NCBI RefSeq assembly: GCF_024584805.1
Contig: NZ_CP075715.1
Location: 7,287,526 to 7,351,525, forward strand
DNA: 64,000 nucleotides
Direction: 5' to 3'
Source: Streptomyces sp. FIT100
Lineage (GTDB): Bacteria; Actinomycetota; Actinomycetes; Streptomycetales; Streptomycetaceae
Part shown: one piece after another, positions 53,004 through 61,411 of the stretch
How positions within the stretch are numbered: the first letter of the stretch is position 1
How the letters are laid out: every line of letters begins with the position of its first letter
The notes under the pieces: model-generated
Seen by the model: the letters and a program-made list of their open reading frames with translations, nothing else
What the model was told of the DNA's origin: nothing
The model's database searches: none
Translations under genes and position numbers: made by a program

Positions 53004-55343
53004 CTAGAGGCCCAGCGTTCTCGCCAGATAGGGCGCGGTGCGGCTCCCGGCCGCCCGCGCCACCTCCGCCGGGGTCCCCTCGGCGACGATCCTGCCGCCC
53101 TTGTCCCCACCGCCCGGGCCGAGGTCGACGACCCAGTCGGCGCCCGCCACCACGTCCATGTCGTGCTCGACGACCACGACCGAGTGCCCGGCGTCGACCA
53201 GACCGTGCAACTGCCGCAGCAGCACCTCCACATCGGCCGGGTGCAGCCCGGTCGTGGGCTCGTCCAGGACGTACAGGGTGTGACCACGCCGCAGGCGCTG
53301 GAGTTCGGCGGCGAGCTTGATGCGCTGGGCCTCGCCGCCGGACAGCTCGGTCGCCGGCTGGCCGAGCCGCAGATAGCCCAGACCGACGTCGAGCAGCGCC
53401 CGCAGGCTGCGCGCGGCAGCCGGGGTGCCGGCGAAGACCCCGGCCGCGGCCTCCACCGTCAGATCGAGCACCTCGGCGATGTTCCGGCCGCCGTGCCGCA
53501 CCTCCAGGGTCTCCGGGTTGTACCGGGCACCGCGGCACTCCGGGCACGGCGCGTACGTACTGGGCAGGAAGAGCAGCTCGACGGAGACGAACCCCTCGCC
53601 CTGGCAGGTCTCGCACCGCCCGCCCGCCACGTTGAAGGAGAACCGCCCCGCCTTGTAACCGCGCGCCCGCGCCTCGTCGGTGGCGGTGAAGAGCCTGCGC
53701 ACGACGTCGAACAGGCCCGTGTACGTCGCCAGGTTCGAGCGGGGAGTGCGCCCGATCGGACGCTGGTCGACCGTCACCAGCCGCTCCACACCCGGGAGTT
53801 CCCCGGTGATCGATCCGACGAGCGTCGACTTCCCGGAGCCCGAGACGCCGGTGACCGCCGTCAACACGCCGAGCGGCAGCCGCGTCGTCAGCCCGCGCAG
53901 ATTGTGCCGGGTGACCGGACCGAGGGCGAGATGGCCCGACGGCTCCCTCGATGAGCGTACGGGCGCGGGCTCCGCGTCGAAGAGGAAGCGGCGGGTCGCC
54001 GACTCGGCCACCTCCGCGAGCCGCTGCGGCGGCCCGCTGTACAGCACCCGCCCGCCGTGCTCACCGGCCCGCGGCCCCACATCGACGATCCAGTCGGCGT
54101 GCCGCACGACGTCCAGATGGTGCTCGACGACGAAGACCGTGTTCCCGCCCGACTTCAGCCGGTCCAGGACGACGAGCAGCGCCTCCGTGTCGGCCGGATG
54201 CAGACCGGCCGACGGCTCGTCGAGCACATAGACGACGCCGAAGAGCCCGGAGCGCAGCTGGGTCGCGAGCCGCAGCCGCTGGAGCTCACCGCTGGAGAGC
54301 GTGGGCGTGGCGCGGTCCAGGCTCAGATAGCCGAGGCCCAGTTCGGTCACCGTGCCGATACGGGCCAGCAGGTCCTCGGTCAGCACCCGCGCCGTCTCCC
54401 CGTGCGGACCGCTGTCCAGCACCCCGGCGAGCTCGGTCAGCGGCAGCGCCGCCAGCTCCGCGATGGTCCGCCCGGCGAAGGTCACGGCGAGCGCCTCCGG
54501 CCGCAGCCTGCTGCCCCCGCAGACCGGACACGGGGCGCTGGTGAGGAAGCGCTCGGCCTTCGCGCGCAGCGTCGGGCTCTTGGAGTCGGCGAAGGTGTGC
54601 AGGACGTAGCGCTGTGCGCTCATGTACGTGCCCTGGTACGGGCGCTGGATGCGCCCCGCCTCGCGCACCGGGTGGACCGTCACCACCGGCTGCTCGTCCG
54701 TGAACAGGATCCAGTCGCGGTCCTTGCGGTCCAGCTCGCGCCACGGCCGGTCGATGTCGTACCCGAGGGTGTCCAGCACATCGCGCAGGTTCTTGCCCTG
54801 CCAGGCACCCGGCCAGGCCGCGATCGCGCCTTCGCGGATCGAAAGGGACGGATCGGGGACGAGCAGCTCCTCTCCGGTGCGGTGGATCCGGCCGAGTCCA
54901 TGGCACTCGGGGCAGGCCCCGGCCGCCGTGTTCGGCGAGAAGGCGTCGGAATCCAGCCGTTCCGCCCCCGCCGGGTACTGCCCGGCGCGCGAGAACAGCA
55001 TGCGCAGCGAGTTCGAGAGCGTCGTCACCGTGCCGACGGAGGAGCGCGAGGTGGGGGAGGAGCGGCGCTGCTCCAGCGAGACGGCGGGCGGCAGCCCGGT
55101 GATCTCCCCGACCTTCGGCGCCCCCACCTGGTGGATGAGGCGGCGGGCGTACGGGGCGACGGACTCGAAGTAGCGCCGCTGGGCCTCGGCGTAGATCGTG
55201 CCGAAGGCGAGCGAGGACTTGCCCGAACCGGAGACCCCGGTGAAGACGGTCAGTGCGTCGCGCGGGATGTCGACGTCGACGTTCCTGAGGTTGTGCTCAC
55301 GGGCGGAGCGGACGCGGACATAGGGGTCGTGGGGGCCGTGCAT
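53004..55343 (-). CDS. Short UvrA-like ABC ATPase (UvrA class II)
   Basis: A 779-residue UvrA homologue about 170 residues shorter than the canonical repair protein. It has both Walker A sites (GVSGSGKSSLAF and GVSGSGKSTLVG), both ABC signatures (LSSGELQRLRLAT, LSGGEAQRIKLA) and zinc motifs (CETCQGEG...CPECRG). Short UvrA proteins of this kind occur beside drug-biosynthesis genes and as extra genomic copies; they may remove bound drugs or bulky lesions. The upstream luciferase-like gene ends 10 bp before ATG 55343, so the two were probably one operon. Confidence 0.92.
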   Translation of the reverse strand: MHGPHDPYVRVRSAREHNLRNVDVDIPRDALTVFTGVSGSGKSSLAFGTIYAEAQRRYFESVAPYARRLIHQVGAPKVGEITGLPPAVSLEQRRSSPTSRSSVGTVTTLSNSLRMLFSRAGQYPAGAERLDSDAFSPNTAAGACPECHGLGRIHRTGEELLVPDPSLSIREGAIAAWPGAWQGKNLRDVLDTLGYDIDRPWRELDRKDRDWILFTDEQPVVTVHPVREAGRIQRPYQGTYMSAQRYVLHTFADSKSPTLRAKAERFLTSAPCPVCGGSRLRPEALAVTFAGRTIAELAALPLTELAGVLDSGPHGETARVLTEDLLARIGTVTELGLGYLSLDRATPTLSSGELQRLRLATQLRSGLFGVVYVLDEPSAGLHPADTEALLVVLDRLKSGGNTVFVVEHHLDVVRHADWIVDVGPRAGEHGGRVLYSGPPQRLAEVAESATRRFLFDAEPAPVRSSREPSGHLALGPVTRHNLRGLTTRLPLGVLTAVTGVSGSGKSTLVGSITGELPGVERLVTVDQRPIGRTPRSNLATYTGLFDVVRRLFTATDEARARGYKAGRFSFNVAGGRCETCQGEGFVSVELLFLPSTYAPCPECRGARYNPETLEVRHGGRNIAEVLDLTVEAAAGVFAGTPAAARSLRALLDVGLGYLRLGQPATELSGGEAQRIKLAAELQRLRRGHTLYVLDEPTTGLHPADVEVLLRQLHGLVDAGHSVVVVEHDMDVVAGADWVVDLGPGGGDKGGRIVAEGTPAEVARAAGSRTAPYLARTLGL

Positions 55344-55353
55344 ACCGGCGATT

Positions 55354-56375
55354 CTAGGCAGCGGACCGGACATCCGCGCTGGTCAGCCCCGCGATGCGGG
55401 CGAGACGGCGGTACGAGTCCAGCAGCCCGGCACGGTCGTACGTGCTCGTCGTCACCAGCACCTCGTTCGCGCCGCTCTCCGTGATGACCGCCTCCAGCGC
55501 ATCCCTGACCTGCTCCTCGGTGCCGTGGATCCGGCCGCGCAGCCCGGACTCGTAGAGCTCCCGCTCCTTCGCGCTCATCCCGCGCGCCTCGATCCGCTCG
55601 GCGGGCGCGAGCGGCGGGAAGGCCCCGTACGTACGGGCGTACGCCATCGCCCATGCCTCAGGGACGAGCAGCCGCCGGGCATCGTCCTCGCTGCCGGCGA
55701 CCGCGACGGTGCCCGCCACGACGACGTACGGCTCGCGGGCCCACACGGACGGGCGGAACCCGGCGCGATAGCGCTCGACGCCCGCAGCAGCCGCTCGCGG
55801 TCCCGGAGGTCGCCGATCACCAGCGGCACCCCGGCCGCGGCGGCGATGCCCGCCCCCTCGCCGGTGGCCAGGACGAACGGCGGCAGCCGCAGCCCCTCCG
55901 GCGGCCGGGCGTGCACCTGCGGGTGCGTGCCCTCGATGTAGCCGAGCAGCTCGCTCAGCTGCCCCGCGAAGTCGTCGGCGGCGTCCTTGCCGTGGCCCAG
56001 CGCCCGCCGCACCCCGTCGGTGAAGCCGACCGAGCGGCCGAGCCCCATGTCGATCCGACCCGGGAAGAGCGACTCCAGCACCCCGAACTGCTCGGCGACG
56101 ACGAGGGGTTGGTGATTGGGCAGCATCACCCCGCCGGTGCCGACGCGGATCGCCGAGGTCGCCGCCGCGACGACGGCCGCCAGCACGGTCGGCGCGGAGC
56201 CGGCCACGCCCGGCACGCCGTGGTGCTCGGAGACCCAGAAGCGGTGGTACCCGAGCGACTCGATGTCCCGGGCCAGCCGCACGGTGTCGCGCAGCGCCTG
56301 CGGGGCGTCGTGGCCCTCACGGGTGCGGGAGCGGTCCAGGACGGAGAAGCGGGTCGAGGCGATCACGGAGCTCAC
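55354..56375 (-). pseudogene. Luciferase-like monooxygenase (LLM) gene broken by a frameshift
   Basis: The first part (from VSSVIASTRFSVLDRS to PLVIGDLRDRERLLRA) is a normal flavin/F420-dependent luciferase-like fold with FWVSEHHGVPGVAG and IRVGTGGVMLPNH. After that the frame loses similarity. The family sequence continues in a different frame (VERYRAGFRPSVWAREPYVV to the stop at 55354). One missing base at about 55779-55783, in a CGACGCCC context, explains the break. As given, the product would be truncated and aberrant. The start is GTG 56375 or GTG 56366. Real pseudogene or sequencing error cannot be decided here. Confidence 0.85.
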
Positions 56376-56434
56376 GCACCGTTCAACGCCCTCACGCCGC
56401 GGGGATTCCCGGCCGGCCCGTACCCTGGGACACC

Positions 56435-56968
56435 GTGACTCCCCAGACACCCGGTACTCCGCGCACGGCCTCTGCTCCGCGGACGGCCGACAGCAGGCCG
56501 CTGGCCGTGTTCGACCTCGACGGGACGCTCGCCGAGACCGGCCACCGCCAGCACTACCTGGAGCGCCGGCCGCGCGACTGGGACGGCTTCTTCGCCGCCG
56601 CGCCCGAGGACACACCGCTCGCCGACGGCGTCCGCCTGGTCGTCGAGGCGCGTCAGGAGTGCGAGGTGATGTACCTCACCGGACGGCCCGAGCGCTGCCG
56701 CGCGGCCACGGCGGAGTGGCTGGAGCGGCACGGGCTGCCCGCCGGCCGCATCTGGATGAGACGCAACGACGACCGCCGCCCCGCCAGGACCACCAAGCTG
56801 GAGACCCTGCGGCGCCTCGGCCGCGGCCGCGAGATCCGGATGCTCGTCGACGACGACGAGCTCGTCTGCGACGCCGCCGAACGGGCGGGCTTCCGGGTCG
56901 TACGGGCCCGCTGGGCGAGCACCTCACAGGCGATGCGGGACGCACAGCAGCGCGAGGGCCGCACCTGA
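56435..56968 (+). CDS. HAD-family phosphatase, polynucleotide kinase-phosphatase-like
   Basis: A 177-residue HAD hydrolase with the nucleophile motif VFDLDGTLAET, motif II YLTGRPE, a lysine in ARTTKLETL and motif III LVDDDELVCDAA. Layout (LTGRPERCRAATAEWL, then RIWMRRNDDRRP) resembles the phosphatase domain of polynucleotide kinases and related small phosphatases in actinobacteria. Substrate unknown. The repeat tract begins 15 bp after its stop codon. Confidence 0.85.
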   Translation: MTPQTPGTPRTASAPRTADSRPLAVFDLDGTLAETGHRQHYLERRPRDWDGFFAAAPEDTPLADGVRLVVEARQECEVMYLTGRPERCRAATAEWLERHGLPAGRIWMRRNDDRRPARTTKLETLRRLGRGREIRMLVDDDELVCDAAERAGFRVVRARWASTSQAMRDAQQREGRT

Positions 56969-56984
56969 GGCCGCACGTCTCGGC

Positions 56985-57545
56985 GCCTCGGCGACCGGAC
57001 GACCGGCGTCCCGGCGCCTCAACGGCCGGACGACCGGCGACTGGACGATCGTCGCCCCGGCGCCCCGGCGACCAGCGGCCCGATGTCTCGGCGACCGGAT
57101 GACCGGCGGTCCGGCGACTGGCGACCGGACAATCGACGTCCCGACGTCCCGGCGCCTCAACGGCCGGACGACCGGCGACCGGACGATCGGATGACCGTCG
57201 CCCCGGCGCCCCGGCGACCAGCGGCCCGATGTCTCGGCGACCGGATGACCGGCGGTCCGGCGACTGGCGACCGGACAATCGACGTCCCGACGTCCCGACG
57301 TCCCGACGTCCCGGCGCCTCAACGGCCGGACGACCGGCGACCGGACGATCGGATGACCGTCGCCCCGGCGCCCCGTCGCCCCGGCGACCAGCGGCCCGAC
57401 GTCTCGGCGACCGGATGACCGGCGGCCCGGCGTCTCGGCGACCGGATGACCGGCGGCCCGGCGTCTCGGCGACCGGATGACCGGCGGCCCGGCGCCCCGA
57501 CGTCTCGGCGACCGGACGACCGGCGGCCCGGCGGCCGGTGGGCCG
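56985..57545. repeat. Non-coding minisatellite with higher-order repeat structure
   Basis: About 560 bp made of GC-rich repeats. A large unit beginning GCGCCTCAACGGCCGGACGA recurs at 57014, 57152 and 57314 (spacings 138 and 162; the second unit has one extra GGATGACC and two extra GACGTCCC). The right end has at least three 31-bp units of GTCTCGGCGACCGGATGACC plus GGCGGCCCGGC, with earlier scattered copies. Several frames are open on the plus strand, but there is no ribosome-binding site. Located between the HAD and dodecin stop codons. Confidence 0.9.
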
Positions 57546-57557
57546 GACGGGTGAGGG

Positions 57558-57782
57558 TCAGCTGCCGCCCTGTGGGTCCTCCAGCCGGAAGCCGACCTTC
57601 AACCCGACCTGGAAGTGCTCGATCTCGCCGTCGGCGAGATTGCCGCGGATCTGTGTCACCTCGAACCAGTCGAGACTCCTGAGCGTCTGCCCGGCCCGCG
57701 CGATGGCGTTGCGGATGGCCTGGTCGATGCCCTCGTGCGAGCTGCCGACGATCTCGGTGACCCGGTAGGTGTGCTGGGACAT
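57558..57782 (-). CDS. Dodecin family protein
   Basis: A 74-residue protein with the dodecin fold signature: TYRVTEIVGSSHEGIDQAI, LDWFEVTQIRGNL (the Trp stacks on flavin in the family) and FQVGLKVGFRLE. Dodecins form twelve-subunit shells that store flavin. It is a single gene, 36 bp beyond the GntR gene on the same strand. Confidence 0.93.
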   Translation of the reverse strand: MSQHTYRVTEIVGSSHEGIDQAIRNAIARAGQTLRSLDWFEVTQIRGNLADGEIEHFQVGLKVGFRLEDPQGGS

Positions 57783-57818
57783 GGAGCCGGACTCCTCTCG
57801 ACGGCGCTCACGGCCGTG

Positions 57819-58709
57819 TCAGTGGTTCCCCTCCACGGTGCCCCACCACGCCGAGCCGCGCGCGGCGTCGGGCACGGGCTGCCCGCCGTCGTGGCGGTGG
57901 CCCAGGACGAGCCGCGAGACGATGCGGTAGCGGTCGCCCCGGTACAGCGAGCGGACGTACTCCACCGGCCGGCCCGCCGCGTCGGCGGTGACCCGGTCGA
58001 AGAGCAGCGCGGGGGAGAGGACCGGGACGTCCAGCAGTCCCGCCTCGTCCTCGCTGAGCACGGTCGGCTCGATGGACTGCGTCGCGTGTGCCATCCGTAT
58101 GCCGAGCCGGTCGCGCAGATGGGCGTAGAACCCGGACTCCAGCTGCTCGGGCGTCAGCCCGGGTACGAGATCCGCCGGGACGTGCAGATGCTCCAGGGCG
58201 ATCGGTGCGCCGTCGACGAGCCGCAGCCTGGCCGCGTGCACCAGCGCGGCCGCGGGGGAGATCTGGAGTCGGCGCCCGATCCGGGCGCCGGCCGGGGCGG
58301 TGCGCAGCTCAAGGACCCGGCTCGTCCAGGCCCCGGGGGCCGGCGGCGACGCCGCTCCCGGGCGGTCGCCCGCGACCAGTTCCTGGGTGATCTTCGCGGG
58401 TGCGACGAACATTCCGCGGCCGTGCTCGCGCACCAGCCGGCCGGTGGCGACGAGTTCGTCGACGACGGCCCGAAGAGTGGGGCGCGAGACGTCCAGTTCG
58501 GCGCAGAGCGTGCGCTCGGACGGGATGGCGTCGCCCGCGTTGCGGGTCTCGATCAGGGTCAGCAGACGGGCCCGTACGCGCTCCCGCTTGAGCGCTGCCC
58601 GAGCTCCCTCCGTTCCCTGAGCTCCCTCCGTTCCCTGAGCTCCCTTCGTTCCCTGGGCTTCCTTCGCCCCCTGGGCCCGTTGTGTCCCCCGCGCACGGCT
58701 GCTGTCCAT
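57819..58709 (-). CDS. GntR-family regulator, HutC/DasR-like (paralogue 1)
   Basis: A 296-residue regulator with an N-terminal winged helix (IPSERTLCAELDVSRPTLRA) and a UTRA ligand domain ending in GRPVEYVRSLYRGDRYRIVSRL, the latter typical of DasR/NagR-type sensors of amino-sugar phosphates. The first 40 residues are built from QGTEGA-like hexapeptides encoded by 18-bp tandem repeats, before the conserved LKRERVRARLL. It is clearly paralogous to the next gene upstream, with which it may share operators at 59618-59772. Confidence 0.88.
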   Translation of the reverse strand: MDSSRARGTQRAQGAKEAQGTKGAQGTEGAQGTEGARAALKRERVRARLLTLIETRNAGDAIPSERTLCAELDVSRPTLRAVVDELVATGRLVREHGRGMFVAPAKITQELVAGDRPGAASPPAPGAWTSRVLELRTAPAGARIGRRLQISPAAALVHAARLRLVDGAPIALEHLHVPADLVPGLTPEQLESGFYAHLRDRLGIRMAHATQSIEPTVLSEDEAGLLDVPVLSPALLFDRVTADAAGRPVEYVRSLYRGDRYRIVSRLVLGHRHDGGQPVPDAARGSAWWGTVEGNH

Positions 58710-58747
58710 GGTCCCTCGGCCCCTCCCCGGCGGTGCGACGGATCCGG

Positions 58748-59584
58748 TCAGTATGCATCGCCGGTGGTCGAGGAGGTGATGATGCCGTCGTGGGCGAAGT
58801 CCCCCGGCGGGATGCCCGGGTGGTGGCCGTCCGAGCGGATACGCGGTCCCGGTCCCGGGCTCCCGAGGGCGAGCCGCGAGACGATCCGGTAGCGGTCGCC
58901 GCGGTAGAGGGAGTGGACGTACTCGACCGGGCGGCCCGAGGTGTCGGTGGTGAGCCGCTCGATGAGCAGGGCGGGCGAGAGTACCGGGACGTCGAGGACC
59001 GCGGCCTCGGTCTCGTTCACGACCGTCGGCTCGATCGACTGGGTGGCCTGGTGCACCGCAACCCCGTGATGCTCCCTCAGATGGTCGTAGAGGTCACCGG
59101 CTTCGAGTTCGTCGGAGGTCAGTGAGTCGGGCACGAGCGAGGCCGGGAAGTGGAGGTGCTCGATGGCCATGGGGGAGCCGTCGACGAGGCGGAGCCGTGC
59201 GATGTAGACGAGTTCGGCTGCGGGGGAGACCCGAAGGCGGCGCCCGATCCGGGCACCGGCCTGGATCGTGGCCCGTTCGAGGATCCTGCTCGACCACGAG
59301 CCGGAGGCGAGCGGTACCGCGAACGCCGACTCCTCGGCGGCGAGTTCCTGGGTGATCTTCGCGGGTGCGACGAAGGTGCCGCGGCCCTGCTCCCTCAGGA
59401 GCTGGCCGGTGGCGACGAGTTCGTCGACGGCGGTGCGCAGGGTGGGGCGGGAGACGCCGAGCTCGGCGCAGAGCGTGCGCTCGGAGGGGATGGCGTCGCC
59501 CGGCCGACCCGCCTCGATCAGGCCGAGGAGGTGCTCCCGTACTCGTTCCCGCTTGAGCATCGCACTCGTCGAGCCGCTCCCCAT
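58748..59584 (-). CDS. GntR-family regulator, HutC/DasR-like (paralogue 2)
   Basis: A 278-residue regulator: winged helix (IPSERTLCAELGVSRPTLRT), KITQEL hinge, then UTRA domain ending GRPVEYVHSLYRGDRYRIVSRL. It is adjacent and parallel to its paralogue and divergent from the GH20 gene across a spacer with several ACTGGT/TTGGTC half-sites. The natural reading is that one or both proteins repress the hexosaminidase operon until a sugar ligand binds. ATG 59584 chosen; the frame extends three codons further. Confidence 0.9.
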   Translation of the reverse strand: MGSGSTSAMLKRERVREHLLGLIEAGRPGDAIPSERTLCAELGVSRPTLRTAVDELVATGQLLREQGRGTFVAPAKITQELAAEESAFAVPLASGSWSSRILERATIQAGARIGRRLRVSPAAELVYIARLRLVDGSPMAIEHLHFPASLVPDSLTSDELEAGDLYDHLREHHGVAVHQATQSIEPTVVNETEAAVLDVPVLSPALLIERLTTDTSGRPVEYVHSLYRGDRYRIVSRLALGSPGPGPRIRSDGHHPGIPPGDFAHDGIITSSTTGDAY

Positions 59585-59617
59585 GGGCCACACCCTCTCC
59601 CTGCCGCCGGGTGAAGT

Positions 59618-59636
59618 AACTGGTCAACTGGTAAAC
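59618..59636. promoter_or_regulatory. ACTGGT direct-repeat site near the GntR gene
   Basis: AACTGGTCAACTGGTAAAC contains two ACTGGT half-sites 34 bp upstream of the GntR start. GGTCAACTGGTA here recurs inverted as TACCAGTTGACC at 59751-59762. Confidence 0.55.
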
Positions 59637-59717
59637 GGCATTCTAACCATCCGTCGTGGGGATGGTGCATCTCAGGGACCCTTCAAGAGGCAGTATTTCC
59701 CGGGGGATTGACGGCAT

Positions 59718-59772
59718 CACTGGTCCATGCCACCTTCTGGTCACCGGTCTTACCAGTTGACCAATTGGTCAA
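59718..59772. promoter_or_regulatory. Operator array upstream of the GH20 operon
   Basis: In 55 bp lie TCACTGGTCC, CTGGTCACCGGT, TACCAGTTGACC and the perfect 16-bp palindrome TTGACCAATTGGTCAA (59757-59772). The half-site TGGTC/GACCA matches the half-site of DasR-type binding sites (consensus ACTGGTCTAGACCAGT). Likely bound by the adjacent GntR proteins. Confidence 0.65.
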
Positions 59773-59790
59773 GTCCCCATCGAGGTGTCC

Positions 59791-59862
59791 GTGAAGATCC
59801 CCTTCCTCGCGTTCCAGCACCGGGTCGCCGCCCGGCTTACCGGCGGCTCGGTCAAGGGATAG
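59791..59862 (+). CDS. 23-residue leader ORF before the GH20 gene
   Basis: GTG 59791 with GAGG five bases upstream begins a 23-codon frame (MKIPFLAFQHRVAARLTGG, then SVKG) ending 13 bp before the GH20 start. Codon use looks normal. It may be a small protein, a translational leader, or chance; the good site and close spacing favour translation. Confidence 0.45.
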   Translation: MKIPFLAFQHRVAARLTGGSVKG

Positions 59863-59875
59863 GGGGCCGGCCGCC

Positions 59876-61411
59876 ATGACCGCACACACCCGACCGCATC
59901 CCGCTCACGCCGGCCCCCTGCCCGCGATCGTTCCGCGCCCCCAGCGGCTGCGTCAGCTGCCGGGCCGGTTCACCTTCGACGACACCACCGCCCTGCGCGT
60001 CCCGCCCGGCACCGGACACGCCGCCGCGCTGCTGCGCGAACTCCTCGCCCCCGCAACCGGGCTGCCCCTGCCCGCCCACCCCGACGGGCGGGTGGTCCTC
60101 GCCCTCGACCCGGCCCTCACCGGCCTCGGCGCCGAGGGATATGGACTCACCGTCGGACCCGACGCCGTCCTGCTGCGCGCCGCGCGGCCCGAAGGACTGC
60201 TGCACGGTGTCCAGACCCTCCGCCAGCTCCTGCCGCCCGACGTCCTGTCGGACACCCCTGTCCGAGGCGCCGACTGGTCCGTCCCCTGTGTGCAGATCAC
60301 CGACACACCCCGGTTCGCCTGGCGCGGCGCGATGCTCGACACGGCCCGCCACTTCCAGCCCATCGCCTTTCTTCATCGATATGTCGATCTGCTCGCCCTG
60401 CACAAGCTCAACGTCCTCCATCTCCACCTCACCGACGACCAGGGCTGGCGGATGCCCGTCGCCGCCTACCCGGAACTCACCGGGACCGGTGGCATCCCGC
60501 ACGGCGGCGCGTACACCCGGAAGGAGCTCGTCGGCCTCGTCGCGCACGCCGCCGCGCGCGGAGTGACCGTCGTACCCGAGATCGAGATGCCCGGCCATGT
60601 GCGCGCCGCACTGGCCGCCTACCCCCACCTCGGCAACAACCCCGGGCGCCGGCTCGGCGTCTGGCGGCAGTGGGGCGTGTGCGAGACCGTCCTCGGCGTC
60701 CACGACGAGGTGCTCGACTTCTGCCGTACCGTGCTCGACGAGGTCATGGACACCTTCCCCGGCCGCCATGTGCACATCGGCGGCGAGGAGTGCCCCACCA
60801 CCGAATGGGAGCGGTCGCCGGCCGCCGTCCGCCGCGCCGCGGAAGAAGGACTCGACGGGCCGAAGGCCCTGCACGGCTGGTTCATGCACCGGATCGGGGC
60901 CCATCTCACCGCCGCAGGACGCATTCCGCTGGGCTGGACCGAGACCGGCGACGATCTGCCCGACTGCTTCACCGTCCTGCCCTGGCGCGACGCCGCCCAC
61001 GGCCTCGCCGCCGCCCGCCGCGGCCACGACGTGATCATGGCGCCGTACCGCTCGACCTATCTCGACTACCCGCAGTCCGACGACCCCGCGGAACCCCCCG
61101 GCCAGCCCGGCGGGATCGTCGACCTGCGCACCGTCTACGCGACCGAACCCGCCCCCGACGACTGGGAACCCGAGGCCGCCGCCCGTGTCCTCGGCACCCA
61201 GGCCCAGCTGTGGACCGAGTACGTGCCCACGCCCGCGCACGCCGAGTACCTGTCCTTCCCCCGGCTGTGCGCCCTCGCCGAGACCGCCTGGTCCGGCCAC
61301 CGCGACTGGCCCGGCTTCCAGGAGCGGCTGCACCACCACCGCATTCGGCTCGACACGCTCGGCGTGCCGCGCCGGCCCCCCACATCCGCCTCAGGAGAGG
61401 AAACCCCATGA
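59876..61411 (+). CDS. GH20 beta-N-acetylhexosaminidase, probably cytoplasmic
   Basis: A 511-residue family 20 glycosidase. An N-terminal alpha/beta domain (about 1-145) precedes the TIM barrel (about 150-495), with HLHLTDDQGWRMP, VPEIEMPGHVRAAL and AQLWTEYVP. The catalytic pair, normally Asp-Glu in HIGGDE, reads HIGGEECP, so the residue that orients the substrate N-acetyl group is Glu rather than Asp. No signal peptide is present, so imported oligosaccharides are the likely substrate. Its TGA overlaps the next gene's ATG. Confidence 0.9.
   Translation: MTAHTRPHPAHAGPLPAIVPRPQRLRQLPGRFTFDDTTALRVPPGTGHAAALLRELLAPATGLPLPAHPDGRVVLALDPALTGLGAEGYGLTVGPDAVLLRAARPEGLLHGVQTLRQLLPPDVLSDTPVRGADWSVPCVQITDTPRFAWRGAMLDTARHFQPIAFLHRYVDLLALHKLNVLHLHLTDDQGWRMPVAAYPELTGTGGIPHGGAYTRKELVGLVAHAAARGVTVVPEIEMPGHVRAALAAYPHLGNNPGRRLGVWRQWGVCETVLGVHDEVLDFCRTVLDEVMDTFPGRHVHIGGEECPTTEWERSPAAVRRAAEEGLDGPKALHGWFMHRIGAHLTAAGRIPLGWTETGDDLPDCFTVLPWRDAAHGLAAARRGHDVIMAPYRSTYLDYPQSDDPAEPPGQPGGIVDLRTVYATEPAPDDWEPEAAARVLGTQAQLWTEYVPTPAHAEYLSFPRLCALAETAWSGHRDWPGFQERLHHHRIRLDTLGVPRRPPTSASGEETP

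Noticed and set aside
57083..57480. Coding sequence made of Arg/Pro/Asp-rich repeats (RRPDDRR type)
   Set aside because: Several frames are open only because the repeats lack stops; there is no ribosome-binding site, no defined start and no domain.
56985..57545. CRISPR array
   Set aside because: Units are contiguous or nested without unique spacers of constant length, and no cas genes are present; it is a minisatellite.
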